Origin: Ophioceras dolichostomum
Lineage: Eukaryota; Ascomycota; Sordariomycetes; Magnaporthales; Ophioceraceae
Length of the DNA: 16,984 nucleotides
NCBI GenBank assembly: GCA_003049485.1
Contig: PYST01000558.1
Location: forward strand, 1-16,984
Reading direction: 5' to 3'
The notes beneath the pieces were generated by a model. That model did not search any database. It was not told the origin of the DNA and saw nothing but the letters and a program-made list of their open reading frames with translations. This document shows positions 1 through 10,016 of this stretch, one piece after another; positions within the stretch are counted from its first letter, which is position 1, and every line of letters begins with the position of its first letter. The position numbers and the translations under genes were made by a program.

Positions 1-273
1 AGTTCACTCGCCGATCTCTATTCTAGTTTAGACCTCTTCAAGGCACAACAACGTCTCTTCCTCTTCTCCTTGTTCGACCCTTGACAATATAACAGAACAG
101 ACAACGTTCCCGACAGTAATTGGTTCAACAACAGAAGTGATCGAGGCCACCACCTATCTGACACCTTGTGCTAAGTCGTAGCACCGCCCCGCGTCTCCTG
201 TTATTTAGATTCCTAGAAAAAGACATCATCCCTTTCTCTACCATATATCTCGTACCAACGTGCATTACAAATA
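1..273. other. Downstream flank of the hydrolase gene, no gene seen
   Basis: This stretch lies beyond the TAA stop (274-276) of the minus-strand hydrolase gene and probably holds its 3'UTR. It is more AT-rich than the coding DNA, mainly around 240-310. The first 110 bases are rich in C/T and A on the plus strand and could belong to a promoter or leader of a gene outside the window, but I cannot show that. The open frames here are short, unrelated to anything I recognise, and run across the hydrolase's last exon. Confidence 0.5.
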
Positions 274-3200
274 TTATAATTTTGATCGCACGACTTCTAA
301 TCGATATTTTACGTCCTTCAACGCCTTGTTTGCCGGTTTCCAATTGTCAAATTGGGTTAGCAACCTCGTTGTCTCTGCAGTGAGTTCCGTTTTAACTATA
401 GCCTCTTCCAGCAAGCCGCGCATTACCCATGGCAGATGGTAAGGATTCGGATTCGCCACGCTTTCATGTTTGCGAATTGTACATGGTATCTTGCCCACAC
501 TGCTCGTTTCCAAAGCATGGGACACGGCGAGGCTGTGGCACGACACTGGTCAGTATTGAGAGCGTATCGCATGCGGACACGCTCCAAACATGTACTTACT
601 CGTAAACCTGAGGGTCGTCATAAAGACGAGAATGGCCCTCGCCAGAGTACAAGCTCCCCGCCAACGGTACTGAGAGCTCTCGGACGAGCCCATGGTCGGA
701 AACACCCATGTTCCGAAGCCTGAGCGCAAACCCGACCAGATTGGCGATGCTGCGCAGGGTAAGGAAGTGCGGGAGCGGTCAGCACAGGGCAATTTTCGGT
801 GAAGGGAATGAAAGTTTGAGTGCGGGGGTCGTACAAATCTGGGGCATGTAGTCTCCCGTCGATGAAGGTGGCTCGGTAGATGTGCGGATGGGACGCGGGA
901 GAGTAGACGGCAGACTGCTCCTGTTAGCTACCGACAAGCGAATAGAGATCGACGTGCAGATATGCCTGGAGGGGGACGACAGGCCATAATACTGATTACG
1001 TACCTCGATCGGCACAACTTGATCATCAATGCTTCCAATGAACGTGACTCGCGCCCCATACTCCAACACCATCCCTAGAGAGGCCTCGAATCTCCTGGAA
1101 ACTTCGCTAGTTGGATCCGCGAACTCCCAGAGCTCAGCCGCTGACCCCATGAGCATGCCCATGCTGGACCTATAGTCTGGGAAGGGACCGAGGCACACGC
1201 CGGCCATCGCACACACGCCGATTCTCGGCGCGGTGATGATGCCCAGTTCGATCAGTTTCGCCACGAGCATAATGGCGACAGGCACGCCCTGGGAGTGGCA
1301 TGCGATCACGATGAGGTCCGCCTCGCGGATATGGTCTATCCAGTTCAACAGGAGCTTCCAAAGATTCTCCACCCGGTCAGCAATTTTGCCCTCGCCCTCC
1401 AGCGCCACCTTTTCGATCTCACAGGTTTCGGAGCCGTGACTGTCTGCCCACCGCCGGATGCCTTCTGCGCAGAGATTTGCGAACTTGATCGAGGTGCCGG
1501 TCGGCTGGCCGATCATGGGGCGTAAATACGCCGCAGGGAATAGCCCATGGACGCCGATGGCAAGAGCCTTCTTGATCCTGGGGACGTCCCTGGTCAGGAA
1601 CACGTGGTCTCCTGAGGGTGGTTGTTGGGTTCGAAGGAGCAACTGCGCGAGTTGCTGGAAGATGGACGGATTCTCCTTCATGCGATAAGTGGAGCGGAGC
1701 GGGGGCAGCAGAAGGTTGGCGGGAGCTGACTTTGAGGGGCTCTCTGTCTGAGCGGTGGAGGAAGGGGCCTTTGTGGCATTGCCGGCGGAATCCGGGCGGC
1801 TGGACACTGTTGATTTCGGGGTGCCGGGCCGGACAGGCGAGTCGGGTATCTCCATCGACCTTGGACGCAGCCGCTTCGGTTTCCTCGTCGTCGGGTCGTT
1901 CACCGGGAGAGTAGGAGGGGGACTAGGGGTAGAGCGATGGGCGGGCGGTGGCGGCTGGGCCGTCGCGGAAGAGGACGACGCACTTCGCACATCGACCCCG
2001 ACTTCGACAGAGCTGGCGGGCCGAGGGTGTGCCTCAGAGCCCTGGCCGATGACGGCAATCTCCCCAGGCTCCTGTCTCGCGGCCCCGGATTCCCTAGTCT
2101 TCGTCCGGGAGTCTCTCGACCAGAAGGCCCATGTCGACCCGGCAGGCTGAGCCTGTGGTGAACCGATATCCAGACTTTCAGGAGCTGCCGTGACCGGCGT
2201 AGCCGCCGCAATCTCACGTACGTTGCTGTCCTGCATCACGGCATCCTCCCGACCCCCGACATCCCTAGCAGATTGACTGGCACGACCTGCATCAGAGAGC
2301 TCATCTCGACGTGCCGCGACCGGACGCCGTGGCCAGAGCCCGAACCAGGTCGAGGTAGGGGAATCGAGCTGCTGGTCAGCAGGAACCTCGGCAGGTTCCC
2401 CGTCGCGGTCGCCTTCAGGCAACACATCAACAGTCTCCGGTGCGCAGGCGGCCGCTTGTGGTACCACTGGCTGCGCTGTCGCTGATCGGTCTGTCAAGCT
2501 GGGGGTGGCTGGCCTGCCGAACCATCCCAGCCAACCTGACGCCGTTGCAGGTCTCTTGGCGAGATGTGATTCGTTCACCGCGTTCTCCGTCGAAGGTTGT
2601 AGTAGCTCTGGCGACGGGGCATCGCCATTCTTGCTGCCAATGGGGGCGGAGGCATCCGTCCCCGGGTTGATCCCGCCTGTGCTCTTTGTCGCGTGAGCCT
2701 GACCCCGACTGCCAGGAGGGGAGTCTTCTGGCGGCACTGGCTGCTGGATAGAAATCCCCTCGCCTTCTTCAATTCGGGGAAGGGCCGTGGCGGAGGGGTC
2801 AGCGGCAGCGCCGGCACCCGAACCCGAAGAGTCTGCAGCAACACTCCGTTTGGTATCAAAGCGAGCAAAGTTTGGCGACTTGTCGGGCTTCAACGTACCC
2901 ACAGAGAAGCTCTCTCGGGCAACCTGGGTTGACGCAGGCGACTTGGAGAGCCGTGGCCAGGATCCATACCAGCTTCGGCTCCTGTGTACCTGTAAAGGGA
3001 CGTAGATGCTTGTCAGTGAGGACGCGCCCTGCGTTACGGTGCGAGCTCTACATTTCGGTGGTTCGACGGCATGTCGCTTCGTGGGGAGGTCTCGGGGGAT
3101 GAGCTCTTCAAAGGTGCAAAGGACTTGCCTGCTTGCCTTGCCTGCCTGCTGCCTGTGAGTCTCCTGTCGAGGTGTTGCTGCTGCGGGTTGCAGATTCCGA

Positions 3201-3356
3201 GGAGGGAAAAGGAGAATTTGGCACCGAGGGTTCTGCAGAGGCCGTCGATGCGGTGTTCCATCCATCGGGTAGGGTCGTGATGGGCGTGTCGGTCGTGGGC
3301 GGGACGTCGGAGCGTCCATCAGCCGGATTCGGCCGTGGCCGCTTCCGAGGCCCCAT
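274..3356 (-). CDS. YML020W-like alpha/beta-hydrolase (putative lipase), five exons
   Basis: Inferred serine hydrolase of the fungal family that includes yeast YML020W; its substrate is unknown. Exons on the minus strand are 3356-3129, 2989-1004, 914-835, 749-600 and 532-274. All junction phases agree and give 900 residues. Residues 1 to about 480 are disordered and rich in Ser, Pro and Ala, with a WYGSWP motif near residue 82. The hydrolase fold follows: an oxyanion-type GVHG at 555-558, a nucleophile elbow HSQG with Ser642, IDDQVV near 730-735 as a likely acid region, and DGRLHAPDF (757-765) with a candidate His. The C-terminal part contains LAGSLYSGEGHSR and NPYHLPWVMRGLLEE and ends in RSKL, a possible PTS1. 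The start ATG has A at -3 and G at +4. An in-frame ATG at 3319 would avoid the first intron but has a poorer context. The gene is divergent from RRP5. The family call is firm; exon 1 is less certain. Confidence 0.87.
533..599 (-). other. Intron 4 of the hydrolase gene (67 bp)
   Basis: The donor is GTAAGT at 599-594, with a CTGAC branch element shortly before the acceptor CACAG, which ends at 533. It splits an Asp codon (GA|C) and joins ...PQVYD to LAVSHALETSS, which matches the conserved C-terminal continuation of the family as I recall it. Confidence 0.85.
750..834 (-). other. Intron 3 of the hydrolase gene (85 bp)
   Basis: The donor is GTACGA at 834-829, the branch CTGAC is near 782-778, and the acceptor GCGCAG ends at 750. 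It splits a Phe codon (TT|C), joining DGRLHAPDF to IANLVGFALRLRN. Reading straight through the donor instead gives the frame DLYDPRTQTF, which is unlike the family. Confidence 0.85.
915..1003 (-). other. Intron 2 of the hydrolase gene (89 bp)
   Basis: The donor is GTACGT at 1003-998, the branch GCTAAC ends at 923, and the acceptor AGCAG ends at 915, an unusually short distance of about 9 nt from the branch adenine. It joins IDDQVVPIE to SAVYSPASHPHIYRATF in phase 0. An acceptor two triplets upstream (AACAG) would add Glu-Gln but sits almost on the branch point. Confidence 0.8.
2990..3128 (-). other. Intron 1 of the hydrolase gene, probable GC-AG type (139 bp)
   Basis: The exon ends CAG at 3131-3129 and the intron begins GCAAGT, the consensus of the rare GC donor class. 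A CTGAC branch element lies about 28 bases before the acceptor TTTACAG, which ends at 2990. The junction is phase 0 on both sides and joins the basic N-terminus (MGPRKRPRPNP...) to VHRSRSWYGSWP. I saw no good GT donor in the exon-1 frame before its TGA at 3108. Confidence 0.62.
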
Positions 3357-3772
3357 TCTCGCCTCAGACAGAGGGGCTGCTGGGACTACTGCGTCGCGAC
3401 GGGGAGGGGGCGTATGTACTAATCGTCTTGTTCTACTTTCGGTTCTTCAGGATCACGCTGCCATCTCTGTCTTGTTGTGGAAATTGTTTGTCCACGACGG
3501 CTGCTCATGATGATGCTGGGCCTGTCTGCCTGCCGCCGAGTGGCGTTGCGTCACGGACCCACATCTAGTGCGTCGGTGGTTCGGAAGATAGGTGGTTATC
3601 TTATCGCAGGGACCCCACTATGCCTTTTTTTCCCTTTCCTTTTTTTTTTCCCCCCTGCCCTCCTCTCGTGCTTCGATCACGGAAACAGGACTAAGTACCA
3701 GTTCGAATCTCACGGCAGTAGCCAGATGACGGGAAACTCAATGTGTATTCGAGGCAGAGTACTCGACCTACA
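3357..3772. promoter_or_regulatory. Divergent promoter region between the hydrolase gene and RRP5
   Basis: The two start codons are 416 bp apart and face away from each other, so the space must hold both promoters. A long pyrimidine tract (about 3623-3666, mostly T then C) reads on the RRP5 strand, as in many filamentous-fungal core promoters. Three GATA-type sites lie within 20 bp: GATA at 3587 and TTATC twice in direct tandem at 3596-3605. A TGCGTCA element lies near 3546. I saw no canonical TATA box and no clear PAC or RRPE ribosome-biogenesis element. Two ATGs at 3726 and 3741 precede the RRP5 start out of frame. Confidence 0.6.
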
Positions 3773-6700
3773 ATGGGCTCTCTTAAGCGAAAAAATGCGC
3801 CGGACAGCAGGACAACTGCCAAACCTACCAAAGTTGCTCCAGATGAATCACCACCCTCCAAACGAGCTAGGCCTACTACAGCCAGCGAGCCGGTTGTACC
3901 GCCTCCAGTGGTCTCACGATTGAAAGAAGAGGAACCTTTGTTTCCTCGCGGGGGCGGAAGCGTGCTCTCTCCCCTAGAGCATAAGTCGATCCAGCTCCAG
4001 GCGAAGAAGGATGTGCTCTTTGAGTCGGAAACCATTTCTTCAAAGAAGAAATCAGACAAGCCTCCGCAGAAAAAGTCTAAGGCAAGGGCTCTGACGCGGG
4101 GGCTCGTGCGTGATGATCACTCTGTCAAGATAGAGGGTCTAAATTTCCAGGTGAGACCGTCTCGCGTCCCCCCATCTGCCGCCAGCGCTAACCTGGTCCC
4201 ACCCTGCCACCAGAGGCTCGTGAAGGGATCTCTTGTGCTCGGCCAAGTGAGCGAGATCAACCCCCTCGAAATCGTCCTGTCACTGCCCAACAACCTCAGC
4301 GGACACGTCTCCATCGCCTCCGTCTCGGAGCTTACCACGAGCAAACTCGAATCAGCCTCCATGGACGACGGCGAGAAGAGTAACGACGAAGTGGACGACG
4401 ACGGTGGTGTCGATCTGCACGCCCTGTTCTCTGTGGGGCAATATCTCCGGGCCTACGTTACGTCGACAGTGGACGAATCGGCCTCCTCCTCGTCCACCGC
4501 GTGGAAATCAAAGCGCCGAGTCGAGTTGTCGCTGTACCCCGAGCACGCAAACTTCGGCCTCTCTGACGCAGACATTGTGCAAAACTGCACGGTGGCAGGC
4601 TCGATCCTTAGCATCGAGGACCACGGATATGTAGTCTCGCTTGGGATCGCCGATTCCGAGCTGCGTGGATTCCTGCCCAGGAAGGAGGTTGCCGACCTGG
4701 GAGACTCTAGACCTGGTTCGGCGGACCGGCTCCCTCTCGGCTGCGTCCGTCTGTTTCTTGTCACGGGCAAGGGCCTCAATGGGAAGGTCGCGCAAGTATC
4801 TCTGCTGCCCGAGAAGCTGGGCAGCCTAGAAAACTACCCAGCCAAAGCCCGGACCATCAGCTCGTTTCTCCCCGGCACCGCAGTCGACGTCCTGGTGTCC
4901 GAGGCGTCCCAGCACCGCCTTGCCGGCAAGGTCCTCGGACATCTTGACGTGACGGCCGACATAATCCACTCCGGCAGCGGCCCCGACGGAGCTGAGCTCG
5001 AGACCAAGCTCAAGGTAGGCACCAGGGTCAAGGCGCGGGTGATCTGCACCTTCCCTACATCCCGGAGCCCCAAGCTGGGGGTGTCGCTTCTCGACCATGT
5101 CGCCGCACTCAAGCCAAGGCTTGCCACTATTCACGGACAGTCGGCGCATCCCCTGACGGCCCTGCCGAGCTCGTCCACGGTTGAGAGCTGCGTCGTTCGC
5201 GGGGTGGAGCCAGATATCGGCCTCTTTGTCGATTTGGGCGTCGCGGGCGTGCCGGGCTTCGTGCACATCTCTCGAGTCAAGGATGGCAAGGTCGAGGCTC
5301 TCTCGGGCTCTGCCGGGCCCTACCGGGTTGGCTCAGTCCACAGAGGTAGGGTGATCGGATATAACGCCATGGACGGCATCTTCCTTGTTTCGCTCGAGAA
5401 GAGCGTGCTCGAGCGGCGCTACCTACGCATCGAGGATGTCCCAGTCGGCGACGTGGTCAGCGCCACGGTCGAGAAGCTGGTAGTTGGAGAGCACGGCGTC
5501 AGCGGCCTCATCGTCAAGCTGGCCGAGGGCGTCACCGGCTTCGTTCCCGAGATGCACCTCGCGGACGTGCGGCTCCAGCATCCGGAGAAGAAATTCAGGA
5601 AGGGGTCCGACGTTAAGGCGCGGGTGCTCTCGTCCGATCCTGCGAAGAGACAGTTGCGCCTGACTCTGAAGAGGACTCTGGTCAATTCGGAGGCGAAGCC
5701 GCTCCGCGATCTCAGCGAAGCGACCATGGGAATGGCGGTGCCGGGGACCATTGTCAAGATCAACCCGATCGGCGCTTTCGTGCAGTTCTATGGCTCTCTG
5801 AGGGGTTTCCTTCCAGTCTCGCAGATGAGCGAGGCGTACATTCACGACCCCAACGAGCACTTCCGCGTGGGACAGGTGGTCAATGTGCACGTCGTCGAGG
5901 TCGATCCCGAGCGGCGTCGGCTAGTAGTGTCGTGCAAGGACCCGTCCGCTTTCGGCATGGAGAAGCAGCTGGCCCTGCAGAAGCTTAAGCTCGGCGATGT
6001 GGTCACGGCCCGGGTCGTGCAAAAGACGGAAGATGACGTATACTTAGAGTTGACCGACGGGTCGCTCAAGGCAGTGCTGCCGGCTGATCACCTGACGGAC
6101 AAGGCACCGTTGCGGAGCCGGGCAGTCCTGAGGAAGATACGTGTCGGCCAGACCGTCGACGAGCTGGTAGTGCTGGAGAAGGACGAGCGCCGCCGTGCCA
6201 TACAGCTGTCGCAGAAACCAAGCCTTGTCAAGGCCAGCAGGAACGGCCAATTGCTGACTGCCATCGCGGACGCCAAGGTCGGCGCCGTGGCATGGGGCTT
6301 TGTCCGGAATGTGACGGCGACAGCGATGTTTGTCCGTTTCGCAGGCGAGCTGACGGCCCTTGTGCCAAAGTCTCTGATGCCCCAACGCATGCAGGCGCAG
6401 GCAAAGGAGGGCTTCGGGGTGCACGCACACCAGTCCGTCCGCGTTAAGATTCACTCGGTCGACGGCAATCGCCTGGTAGCCTCGGTCCTCGCCAACAACA
6501 TCGAGGATGATGACGATGCTCGCATCGAAGCTACCATATCGGGCGGCGAGACAGCTGGCGAGCAACCCGGCGACAATGTTCGACCGGGCGGTGTGGGCCC
6601 GGACCTGGACCAACCACTTAAGAACGCCGTCGATCCGACACTCGGCTCACCTGCGGACATCATGCTGGGCAGGGTGACCAGGGCACGGGTTGTCTCGGTA

Positions 6701-9564
6701 AAGAGGACGCAACTGAACGTGGCTCTCGCAGACAATGTGCAAGGCCGAGTGGATGTCTCGGAGGTGTTTGACTCGTGGGACGAGATGGCGGCCGGCTCCA
6801 GCGAGCCACTGCAACAGTTCGAAGTCAACCAGGTGCTGGACGTGCGCGTGATCGGAGTGCACGACGCCCACGACCATCGATTCCTCCCCTTCTCGCACCG
6901 CAGCTCGCGCTCGGTGTTTGAGCTTTCGGCCAAGCCTAGCTGCCTCGACTCGAGACCGTACAGGCCCCTGGCGCTTGCTGACGTCAAGCCCGGGTCCAGC
7001 TGGCTCGCGTTCGTGAACAATGTTGAAGGCAATAGATGGCTGTGGGTGAACCTGTCGCCAACGCTGCGGGGCCGGATCCGGGCCGGCGAGGTGTCGGACA
7101 ACAGCGCGCTAGGACGCGACCTCGCCAGCAACTTCCCAGTTGGCTCAGCGCTGCGGGTGCGTGTCCTGGCGGCCGACCTTGACAGCGGCCGGCTAGACCT
7201 GTCGGCACGGTCGGCGCTGCCCAAGGAGGCCGAAGGAGGCATGTCGTGGGACGATGTCGAGCAGGACGCGGTCTTACACGCACGGGTCACCAAGGTCACC
7301 GACCGGCAGGTGATGCTACAGCTCAGCAAGTCGGTCTCCGGGCCACTGCACCTCATCGACCTCTGCGACGACTACGACCAGGCTGACCCGCACCGCTTCT
7401 CCGGCAACGATGTGGTGCGGGTCGCCGTGGTGTCTGTTGACCGCAGCAACAAGAAACTGCGGCTCTCTGCCCGCGAGTCGCGCGTGATGAGCTCTGCCTT
7501 GCCTGTGCGCGACCGCGAGGTCACGAGCGCGGCCCAGCTAGAGCCCGGGGCCGTCGTGCGCGGCTTCGTCAAGAACGTGTCTGACAAGGGCCTGTTCGTC
7601 GCACTGGGCGGCGACGTGACCGCGCTGGTGCGCATCGCCGACCTCTCGGACCGGTACCTGAAGGAGTGGAAGGACCATTTCCAGGTGGACCAGCTCGTGC
7701 GCGGCCGTGTGCTCGCGGTCGAACAGGCTGCCGGCCGCGTGCAGCTGAGCCTGAAGGCCTCCGTGGTCGACGAGGACTTCGTCCCACTCGCAGGCTTCTG
7801 CGACTTCACGGCGGGCCAGGTGGTCACTGGCAAGGTGCGCAAGGTGGCCGACTTCGGCGCCTTCATCGCCATCGACGGGTCTGCCAACGTCAGCGGGCTC
7901 TGCCACCGGAGCGAGATGGCGGACAGGCCGGTAAAGGACGCGACCAAGTTGTACAAGGAGGGCGACGCGGTCAAGGCACTGGTGCTCGATGTCGACGTGG
8001 AAAAGAGGAGGATTAGCCTTGGGCTTAAACCGGCGTATTTCGATGGCGGCGTGCGCATCGGGAGCGACGACAGCCACGACGACGACGATGAGCATGATAA
8101 GGATGAAGATGACGAGAATGAGGGTGCAGGCGGGGCGACTCTTGGATCTGTTGGCCCCGACAGCGGCGAATACGACAACGATGAGGCCGAGGACCACGAT
8201 ATGCAAGATGCTGACAGCGTAGTCCTCGTGACCAGAACCCCGGACGAGTCGGAAGACGACAGGGGCGACGCCGGTAATTCCGAAGATGAAACCATCGCCG
8301 ACGCAGAAGCCCGGACCGGTGGCGGTGGCAAAGTTCTGGCTCTCGCGGCCGGGGCGTTCAGCTGGTCCGCAGGTAGTCTCTTAGACGACGATGCGGGCAT
8401 GGCGGAGGACTCCGGTGCAGAGGGAGGAGGCGGAAGGGAGCGGGGCGGAGGCGGCGTCGTCGTGGATCGGAAGGAGGCCCGATCGAGGAAGCGCAGAAAG
8501 CTGGACATAGAGGTCGACCGGACAGGGCAGCTGGATGCGCATGGCCCTCAGACGGCGAGCGACTTCGAGAGGCTGCTGCTCGGGCAGCCAAACTCGTCGT
8601 CGCTGTGGATCTCGTACATGGCTTTCCAAATGCAGGTCAGCGAGCTGACGAAGGCTCGGGAGGTGGCCGAGCGGGCCGTGAACACGATCAACGTACGAGA
8701 GGAGACGGAGAAGCTCAACCTGTGGATCGCGTACCTCAACCTAGAGGCTGCCTACGGCACGGACGAAACCCTCGCTGCCGTTTTCAGCCGCGCTTGCGAG
8801 TACAACGATGAGCAAGAGGTGCACGAGCGACTGGCTAGCATCTGCATTCAGTCTGGCAAGCACGACGTGAGTTCCACTTTCCTCGTGTTATCTCCTCCCC
8901 CATTTCTGTCATTCCCAGCTCCTCCCCCTTTCTCCTTTCCCACTTCTACCCCCACGTCCGCCACCCCCCACCGGATGTTTTGTATTTTGAGGGCCGGGCT
9001 CGACTGACCGTGGCGCTCTGTCTCTTGCCCCGTCCGAAGAAAGCCGAGGAGCTTTTCCAGGTCATGCTCAAGAAATTCGGCAGCAGGTCGCCGCAGGTCT
9101 GGCTCAATTACGCGCACTTCCTTTACACGGCGGCTGGATCGGCCGAACGCGGGCGGGCTCTGCTGCCGCGTGCGCTGAAGATTGTGGCCGGCCATGCGCA
9201 CCTCTCGTTGACGGCCAAGTTCGCAGGTCTCGAGTTCCGATGCGGCGAACCTGAGCGTGGCCGCACTGTGTTTGAGGGCTTGCTGGCCACATACCCTCGC
9301 AAGTTCGACCTTTGGAACCAGCTGCTGGACCTCGAGATCGCTGTCGCCAAGGCCAACGACCCGGCCATCATCCGCGACGTGTTCGAGCGGGGAACCCGTG
9401 TCGGCGGTCTCAAGCCGCGTCAGGCCAAGGCCTGGTTCCAACGCTGGGCTAAGTGGGAGGAGGAGAACGGAGATACCGTTAGTCGCGACCGCGTCTCTGC
9501 CAAAGCGAAGGAGTGGGCTAGTCTCGCATTGGCGCGCAGGTCCGGGTCGGCCACCGCTATCTAG
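3773..9564 (+). CDS. RRP5: rRNA biogenesis protein Rrp5 (S1 and HAT repeats), three exons
   Basis: Rrp5 is a nucleolar RNA-binding factor needed for both 18S and 5.8S/25S rRNA maturation; its S1 half binds pre-rRNA and its C-terminal HAT half supports 40S assembly. Exons are 3773-4150, 4214-8866 and 9040-9564, giving 1851 residues (yeast about 1729). The N-terminus is Lys/Arg-rich. I count about 13 S1-like modules from residue 127 to about 1400. Typical units are GTIVKINPIGAFVQF, GFVKNVSDKGLFV and GKVRKVADFGAFIAI, each closing with a basic stretch followed by LSL or LTL. A very acidic linker (about 1402-1560, poly-Asp/Glu) follows. HAT repeats occupy about 1569-1850 (DFERLLLGQPNSSSLWISYM, LNLWIAYLNLE, PQVWLNYAHFL, FDLWNQLLDLE, AKAWFQRWAKWEE). 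The ATG at 3773 has A at -3 and G at +4; frame upstream of it has only a GTG. Confidence 0.95.
4151..4213 (+). other. RRP5: Intron 1 of RRP5 (63 bp, in frame, no stop)
   Basis: The exon ends CAG, followed by donor GTGAGA at 4151, a GCTAAC branch element at 4188-4193 and acceptor CACCAG ending at 4213. Removal joins KIEGLNFQ to RLVKGSLVLGQV, the usual start of the first S1 module. The intron is exactly 21 codons and open in the coding frame, so a plain ORF finder reads through it and adds 21 residues that look foreign to the family. Confidence 0.87.
8867..9039 (+). other. RRP5: Intron 2 of RRP5 (173 bp)
   Basis: The donor GTGAGT is at 8867, the branch CTGAC near 9003-9008 and the acceptor CGAAG ends at 9039. 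It is phase 0 and joins CIQSGKHD to KAEELFQVMLKKFG inside a HAT repeat. The intron is strongly C/T-rich on the plus strand. If retained, it gives a stop at 9005-9007 and removes the last HAT repeats. Confidence 0.9.
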
Positions 9565-9921
9565 GTAGATTAATTCCGTATCCAAGGCGAGAGGTAGGCA
9601 TAGTAAACCTGCTGCGTTCCTCATGTACATACCAAGGTGCCCACCCGCCCAAACTGTTGCAGGTGTCATCCCCACCGAAGAGTCATCTTTGTTAAAAGTC
9701 TCCTGTCGGGCTTTTCAGCGTGCCTTGCTGCAAACCCGACATTTGGATTTGATTTCTGTGCTATTTCGGTTCCTGTTTTCGGGTTTTTTTTCCTTCCGGC
9801 GAGCGAGCCCAGATGCTCTCGCGTGCCCGTCTCTCTTCGGAGTTGGGCTAGGAACCGCACACTGTACCGTGCCCAATATTCGCCCAACAAACACCTAGAG
9901 GCCACATGAGAGCGGGACCCA

Positions 9922-9938
9922 GCATCATGATATGATGC
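9922..9938. repeat. Short perfect inverted repeat (7-bp arms, 3-nt loop)
   Basis: GCATCAT and ATGATGC flank the trinucleotide GAT. It lies about 360 bases past the RRP5 stop. It could form a small hairpin in a 3'UTR or be a binding site for a dimeric protein; it could also be chance. Confidence 0.5.
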
Positions 9939-10016
9939 GTTTGTGTCATGTCATGCCTTGTCGCTGGTACAGATCTCGTCTCCGATTTGCGCCCAACGTG
10001 TTCGTCCACTAACAGA

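Noticed and set aside
779..1003. C-terminal end of the long minus-strand frame (to 779) as the real end of the hydrolase
   Set aside because: The frame runs through a GTACGT donor and becomes composition-shifted and non-conserved; splicing restores the family's conserved C-terminus in other frames.
3690..3725. Possible tRNA remnant (AGTTCGAATCTC resembles a B box)
   Set aside because: The T-arm stem does not pair beyond two bases, no A box or D arm lies at the right distance, and no acceptor stem can be formed.
3743..3772. Extension of RRP5 ten codons upstream of 3773
   Set aside because: The upstream codon is GTG, not ATG, and the ATG at 3773 has a good initiation context and fits the usual basic N-terminus.
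6451..8508. Long minus-strand open frames (301 and 378 codons) opposite RRP5
   Set aside because: They are Ser/Arg/Thr-rich shadows of GC-rich S1 coding sequence; the plus strand has unmistakable repeated S1 modules.
9623..9909. Overlapping ORFs of about 90 codons on both strands after RRP5
   Set aside because: Several frames are open at once in probable 3'UTR sequence, none resembles a known protein, and no promoter or splice signals accompany them.
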